Of a stretch of 64,000 nucleotides of DNA, positions 59,922 to 64,000 are shown one piece after another. Each line of letters opens with the position of its first letter. Position 1 is the first letter of the stretch. The stretch is taken from positions 43,810 to 107,809 of the forward strand of contig CAJUOC010000002.1 of the NCBI GenBank assembly GCA_910587925.1. The letters are read 5' to 3'. The translations under genes and the position numbers were made by a program. The DNA is from an uncultured Muribaculaceae bacterium (GTDB taxonomy: Bacteria; Bacteroidota; Bacteroidia; Bacteroidales; Muribaculaceae). The notes beneath the pieces were generated by a model. The model did no database searches, was not told the origin of the DNA, and saw nothing but the letters and a program-made list of their open reading frames with translations.

Positions 59922-60875
59922 TTAACCCTTGTACAGCCGGCGCACCACCGCGATGTATATGGCCGAGAGTATGGCCAGCACTGCGCCGAGATATATGTAG
60001 GGATTGCCGGGCCAGAGGTAAAGCCCGGTGTTGATGGCGGCCTGCAGGGCGATGTAGCAGGCCGAGATGCGCAGATGCGAGTGGCCGCCCTCGTTGGCCA
60101 GCAGCTCGTAGAGATGCATGCGGTGGGGGCGGAAGATGTTTTGCTGAAGTATTATACGGTGTACTATGGTGAGGGTGACATCTACGCCGTAAACTGCCAC
60201 AAGCCCCAGCCACATGATGCTGCCGGTCGATATCATGAGCCGGCTCAGGGCGTAGAGCACGATGAAGGCTGAGGTGAGCGAGCCTACATCGCCGGCAAAG
60301 CACAGCGCCCTGCGGCGGAAGTTGCACCAGGCCAGCACGGCGGCGGCCATGATGCCGCACTCAAGCAGCCCGGGGTCGACAAAGGTGCCGTAGCAGCCCA
60401 GGTCTATCACCAGCAGCGTGCAGAGGGTGAGCAGGGTGTAGCCGGCACACATGCCGTTGATGCCGTCCATGAAATTCCAGCCGTTGATAAATCCTACCCC
60501 GAAGAGTATCGCGGCGCCCACTGCCGGGGGCGACAGGGTGGCGGCATACGGGCAGCCGGCAAAGGCCACTATCACGCCCAGAAACTGTATCAGCAGGCGT
60601 GCCTCGACGCTGAGCGGATGCACATCGTCGACAAAGCTGATGAAGGCCACCAGCGAGCATCCCAGGAAAAACGACGGGTCGGCTCCGCCCGACCATATCC
60701 ACCACGCCGCCATGGCGAAGTAAAATACCACACCGCCACCCGATACCACGGGGCGTCGGTGCGACGAGCGCGCCTCCACCCCGGCCGCTATACCTGCCTT
60801 GCGGGCGATATACAGATACAGCGCCTCGGCCAGGGCGAGGGCTGAGAATGTGATGGCTATGGCTGTGGCGGTCAA
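59922..60875 (-). CDS. WecA/MraY-like undecaprenyl-phosphate glycosyl-1-phosphate transferase
   Basis: A 317-residue membrane protein with about 10-11 helices. Family motifs: FVDDVHPL (metal-binding DD), NGWNFMDGINGMCAGY and CFAGDVGSL. It transfers a sugar-1-phosphate to undecaprenyl phosphate, the priming step of glycan synthesis, and may serve the exopolysaccharide locus ~4 kb away. No ATG fits the N-terminus: TTG at 60875 gives MTATAIAITFSALAL. Any longer in-frame extension overlaps the TonB receptor gene and is spurious. It precedes the exb promoter. Confidence 0.9.
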   Translation of the reverse strand: MTATAIAITFSALALAEALYLYIARKAGIAAGVEARSSHRRPVVSGGGVVFYFAMAAWWIWSGGADPSFFLGCSLVAFISFVDDVHPLSVEARLLIQFLGVIVAFAGCPYAATLSPPAVGAAILFGVGFINGWNFMDGINGMCAGYTLLTLCTLLVIDLGCYGTFVDPGLLECGIMAAAVLAWCNFRRRALCFAGDVGSLTSAFIVLYALSRLMISTGSIMWLGLVAVYGVDVTLTIVHRIILQQNIFRPHRMHLYELLANEGGHSHLRISACYIALQAAINTGLYLWPGNPYIYLGAVLAILSAIYIAVVRRLYKG

Positions 60876-60936
60876 GGCGGTTTTTTCTTTGCACGTACCC
60901 CAAAGAGGGTATATTCGGCTGTAAAGGTACACAAAT

Positions 60937-60968
60937 TTTGTAAATAACTTGAAAAAATCGTAACTTTG
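60937..60968 (+). promoter_or_regulatory. Promoter of the TonB-dependent receptor, almost leaderless
   Basis: TTTG (60937-60940), 20 bases, TAACTTTG (60961-60968). The ATG at 60975 follows after 6 bases, so transcription should begin at or next to it. Confidence 0.8.
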
Positions 60969-60974
60969 CGCCCT

Positions 60975-63227
60975 ATGAAACGCCCCGTAAGATTGTTTTT
61001 GCTGTCGGCCCTCGTCGTGTCGGCTCTCAGCCTGCCGGCGGCCGCCGAGGCGCCCGATACCGCAGATGTCAGGCCGCCGCACCGCCTGCGCGAGGTCGAG
61101 GTGCTCGGCTTCAAGGAGATGCCCGAGCCGGGCAACACCCCCGTTACGCAGCTCCGCGCCGCCCGGCTCAGGCGTCTGGGCGTAGATGCAGTGAAGGACC
61201 TTGGCGATATTGTGCCCAACCTCTATACACCGGCCTACGGCTCGCGCATGACATCCTCTATATATATGCGCGGCCTGGGCTCGCGCATCGACCAGGCCGT
61301 CGTGGGGCTGTCGGTCGACGGTGTGCCGTTTCTCACCAAAGACGCATACGATTTCGACATCCCCGATATCGCTACGGTGACGGTGCTGCGCGGCGCCCGT
61401 TCGGTGCTCAACGGCCGCAATGCCATGGCCGGGCAGATCGATGTATACACCCTCTCGCCGCGCGACTGGCAGGGAGTGCGGGCGATGGTCGAGTATGGCC
61501 GCTTCGGCTCGTTCAAGGCTTCGGCCGGCCTGTACGCGCGCCTGCGCCCCGGGCTCTATACCTCCGTCACAGGCGCGTACAGCCATACCGACGGCTACTG
61601 GCGCAACGCCTGCAACGGCCGCCCCACCGGCGCCGAGCATGGCGGCTCGGCCCGCTGGAAGACCGTGTGGACGCCCTCGCAGGCCCTGTCGCTCACCAAT
61701 ACCGCCGCCTTCGGCGCCTCGCGCCAGAGCGGATACCCCTATGCGCTGGCCTCGACGGGCGAGATAGCATACGGCGACACCTGCTTCTACCGCCGCAATA
61801 CCTTCAGCGACGGACTCACCGTCGCCTGGGCCGGCAAGCGCGTGGTCGTGACCTCGCTCACATCGGTGTCGTATCTCGACGACAATATGACCCTCGACCA
61901 GGACTTCCGCCCCGTCGACTACTTTGTGCTCACCCAGCGCCGCCGCGAGTGGACGCTCACCGAAGACCTCTTCACCAAAGGCTCGCGCGGCGCATACTCG
62001 TGGCTGGGTGGAGTGTTCGGCCACTGGCGCCGCGCCCGTATGCATGCCCCGGTGACATTTCTCGACTCCGGCATCGCCAATCTCATCGAGGGCAAGCGCA
62101 ACGAGATGAATCCCACATACCCCATCAGCTGGGACAGCCGCATATTTCCCCTCGACAGCCGTTTTGTCAACTCGTCGCGCGGGGCCGCCCTCTACCATCA
62201 GAGCCGCTATCGCCTGGGCAACTGGGTGTTTGACGCCGCCCTGCGCTGGGACATCGAGCGCGTAGGCTGCGACTACGACAATACCGCCGACGCATCGTAC
62301 ACCACCTGGTATGTCCCCGCCGACGGCCCCCGCGAGGTATACGGCGTGACCGACGTGGCCATCCGCGACCACGGCCGCCTCCACGACACATACAATCAGC
62401 TGCTGCCCAAGCTCAGCGTGGCCCGCCTCTTCTCCTGGGGCCGCGCATACGCCACATTCTCCAAGGCATACAAGGCCGGCGGATTCAATACACAGATGTT
62501 CAGCGACGTGCTCCAGCAGCGCGTAATGGAGTACATGGGCCTGTCGATGCTCTACGACGTGGCCGACATCGTCGCATACCGCCCCGAGATAAGCTGGAAC
62601 TACGAGGCCGGCGTCAAGTCGACCTGGCTCGACGGCCGCCTCTCTGCCGAGGCCGTCGCCTTTTTCATCGACTGCCGCGACCAGCAGCTCACCCGCTTCC
62701 CGCCCGGCACAGTCACCGGCCGCATCATGACCAACGCCGGCCGCACCCACTCCCGCGGCGTCGAGCTGTCGGCCCGCTACGAGCCTGTGGCCGACCTCAC
62801 CCTCCACGCATCATACGGCTATACCCGCGCCACCTTTCACCGCTACGACGACGGCCGCGCCGACTATGCCGGCAAGCGCCTGCCCTACGCCCCCTCCCAC
62901 ACACTTTTTCTTCAGGCCACCGGCCGCCTGAGCAGCCACAAAGTGCTCGGCGCCGTACCCGTGGCCGACGTACACCTGCGCGGCGCAGGCGACATCTACT
63001 GGGACGAGGCCAACACCCTGCGCCAGCCATTCTACGCCCTGCTCGGCGCTTCGCTCGCCCTCGAGTCAGACCGCTGGAGCGCCCGTCTCTGGGCCGAGAA
63101 CATCACCTCGACCCGCTACGACACCTTCTACTTCAGCTCCATGGGCAACAGCTTCCTCCAGCGCGGCCTCCCCTGGTCGATGGGCGCCACCCTGCGCCTG
63201 CGCCTCGACCTGCCCGCCCTGCGCTGA
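60975..63227 (+). CDS. TonB-dependent outer-membrane receptor
   Basis: A 750-residue receptor with signal peptide MKRPVRLFLLSALVVSALSL. The plug domain (about 35-165) has REVEVLGFKE (TonB-box-like), DLGDIVPNLYTPAYGSRMTS and SIYMRGLGSRIDQAVVGLSV, followed by a 22-strand barrel to the C-terminus. There is no SusD partner and no carboxypeptidase-like N-terminal domain, so it resembles a siderophore/cofactor receptor rather than SusC. The barrel ends in LRLRLDLPALR. Substrate unknown. Confidence 0.92.
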   Translation: MKRPVRLFLLSALVVSALSLPAAAEAPDTADVRPPHRLREVEVLGFKEMPEPGNTPVTQLRAARLRRLGVDAVKDLGDIVPNLYTPAYGSRMTSSIYMRGLGSRIDQAVVGLSVDGVPFLTKDAYDFDIPDIATVTVLRGARSVLNGRNAMAGQIDVYTLSPRDWQGVRAMVEYGRFGSFKASAGLYARLRPGLYTSVTGAYSHTDGYWRNACNGRPTGAEHGGSARWKTVWTPSQALSLTNTAAFGASRQSGYPYALASTGEIAYGDTCFYRRNTFSDGLTVAWAGKRVVVTSLTSVSYLDDNMTLDQDFRPVDYFVLTQRRREWTLTEDLFTKGSRGAYSWLGGVFGHWRRARMHAPVTFLDSGIANLIEGKRNEMNPTYPISWDSRIFPLDSRFVNSSRGAALYHQSRYRLGNWVFDAALRWDIERVGCDYDNTADASYTTWYVPADGPREVYGVTDVAIRDHGRLHDTYNQLLPKLSVARLFSWGRAYATFSKAYKAGGFNTQMFSDVLQQRVMEYMGLSMLYDVADIVAYRPEISWNYEAGVKSTWLDGRLSAEAVAFFIDCRDQQLTRFPPGTVTGRIMTNAGRTHSRGVELSARYEPVADLTLHASYGYTRATFHRYDDGRADYAGKRLPYAPSHTLFLQATGRLSSHKVLGAVPVADVHLRGAGDIYWDEANTLRQPFYALLGASLALESDRWSARLWAENITSTRYDTFYFSSMGNSFLQRGLPWSMGATLRLRLDLPALR

Positions 63228-63239
63228 CCCGCCCCGCCG

Positions 63240-64000
63240 CGTAGCGGATGACCGGCAGCAAGCAGCAAAAGCGAGGAGCGCTGACCCTTATGAGTAACAC
63301 GGGGTGAAGCGAAGCGCAACCCCGTGAACCCGCGCCCCCGGCAAGTGGAAGGTCGTTAGACCTGACCCTTATTGCGCAGCTCTTAATTAAGGGGCAGCGC
63401 TCCGCGCTTCTGCTTTAGGCCGCCGGTCGCCGGTCACGGGGTTGCGCTTCGCTTCACCCCGTGTTACTCATAAGGGTCAGCGCTCCGCGCTTTTGCCGGT
63501 GCATTATATGTCGTCATGAAGTGGCAGGGCGGTCAGACCGTAGTCGGCGGTATGAGCTGCGCTGCGTCGGCAGGCGAGCCCGCGGAGCGGACGGCAGGCA
63601 GTAGGCACGCGCAAGGCTTCAGCCGCAGCGCGTGTATAAATGCGTATACAAGAATGTGAGCTGCGTAGCTGCGACACCCCGGCAGTGTCGCAGCTACGCA
63701 GCTCGGGCAATGATTGTCGCGGAGAAACACGCGCTGCGGCGGGCTACGCCTCGCCTTGCACGTGCCTACTGCCTGTCGCCCGCTCCGCGGGCTTGCCGTC
63801 GGTCCACCACAACGGCAGATAGCGGACGCACGGGCCGTGCATCCCTACTCGTGGGGCGGTCAGAGGATGCGGCCGTTGTCGGCGGTATGAGCTGCGCTGC
63901 GTCGGCAGGCGAGCCCGCGGAGCGGGCGGCAGGCAGTAGGCACGTGCAAGGCTTCAGCCGCAGCGCGTGTATAAATGCGTATACAAGAATGTGAGCTGCG
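63240..64000. repeat. Nested-palindrome repeat array (region B), cut by the window edge
   Basis: No gene is supported in 63228-64000. The array has two parts. The first is a 53-base perfect inverted repeat (63275-63327 and 63434-63486) around a 106-base spacer. The second is a ~335-base direct repeat whose first copy starts near 63546 and second near 63881, truncated at the edge. Each direct copy contains the same palindrome as region A: 20-base arms (63658-63677 and 63685-63704), here with loop CCCGGCA. A 32-base module (63461-63492) is identical to 20376-20407. Confidence 0.9.

Noticed and set aside
60876..62807. N-terminal extension of the WecA-like frame to 961 codons
   Set aside because: The extension is antisense to the TonB-receptor gene, crosses its promoter and has no WecA homology; the real start is near 60875.

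Overview
This window looks like a chromosomal segment of a high-GC member of the Bacteroidales, most likely Muribaculaceae or a close relative. The evidence is the gene content: a TonB/ExbB/ExbD/ExbD cluster, surface proteins with type IX-like C-terminal tails, triple DUF1566-like lectin-fold proteins, a two-domain class I fumarase, a DPP-IV-like S9 peptidase and a Wza/Wzc/Wzy/Wzx polysaccharide locus. The promoters agree: TTTG (or TTG), 19-20 bases, then TAnnTTTG, with no obvious Shine-Dalgarno sequences. The family-level assignment is inference.

Layout. 1-12.3 kb is a long minus-strand run. It holds class I fumarase, a receiver-domain/PPDK-N fusion protein, a coiled-coil protein ending in a sliding-clamp-type motif, a DPP-IV-like peptidase, a membrane protein, miaA, an exported protein, an ECF sigma factor and the start of a probable anti-sigma partner. 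12.4-19 kb encodes three secreted proteins and an 867-residue protein with three internal repeats and an Arg/Glu helix. 19-20.3 kb is a DcaP-like porin, followed by about 870 bases of tandem nested palindromes. 21.2-25.4 kb has purT with a small downstream gene, then nadE and superoxide dismutase. 25.5-31.5 kb is a minus-strand run of cstA, a glycosyltransferase, a membrane protein, a YpfJ-type metallopeptidase and ribD. 31.6-39.8 kb has a biotin-dependent carboxyltransferase (oadA type), a DUF486 protein, parE, coaD, a CtpA-type protease and a TlpA-like thioredoxin protein.

39.8-44.1 kb has an esterase gene interrupted by one in-frame TAG, an omega-amidase-like nitrilase, an acyltransferase, a small conserved gene and thrC. 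44.1-47.8 kb has a 391-base intergenic region with a strong hairpin (possible small RNA) and a 1095-residue leucine-rich-repeat surface protein. 47.8-55.9 kb is an exopolysaccharide locus (two glycosyltransferases, Wzx, Wzy, Wzc, Wza). 56.1 kb is tRNA-Pro(CGG). 56.3-59.6 kb is the TonB energy-transduction operon. 59.9-60.9 kb is a WecA/MraY-like phosphoglycosyltransferase, and 61-63.2 kb is a TonB-dependent receptor. The window ends in a second array of the same nested-palindrome family seen at 20.3-21.2 kb.

The strongest candidates for undescribed biology are: (1) the nested-palindrome repeat family found downstream of two outer-membrane protein genes, with conserved arms and a different loop sequence at each locus; (2) the 867-residue repeat protein at 16.3-18.9 kb; (3) the coiled-coil protein ending in QLSLF; and (4) the receiver/PPDK-N fusion co-transcribed with fumarase.
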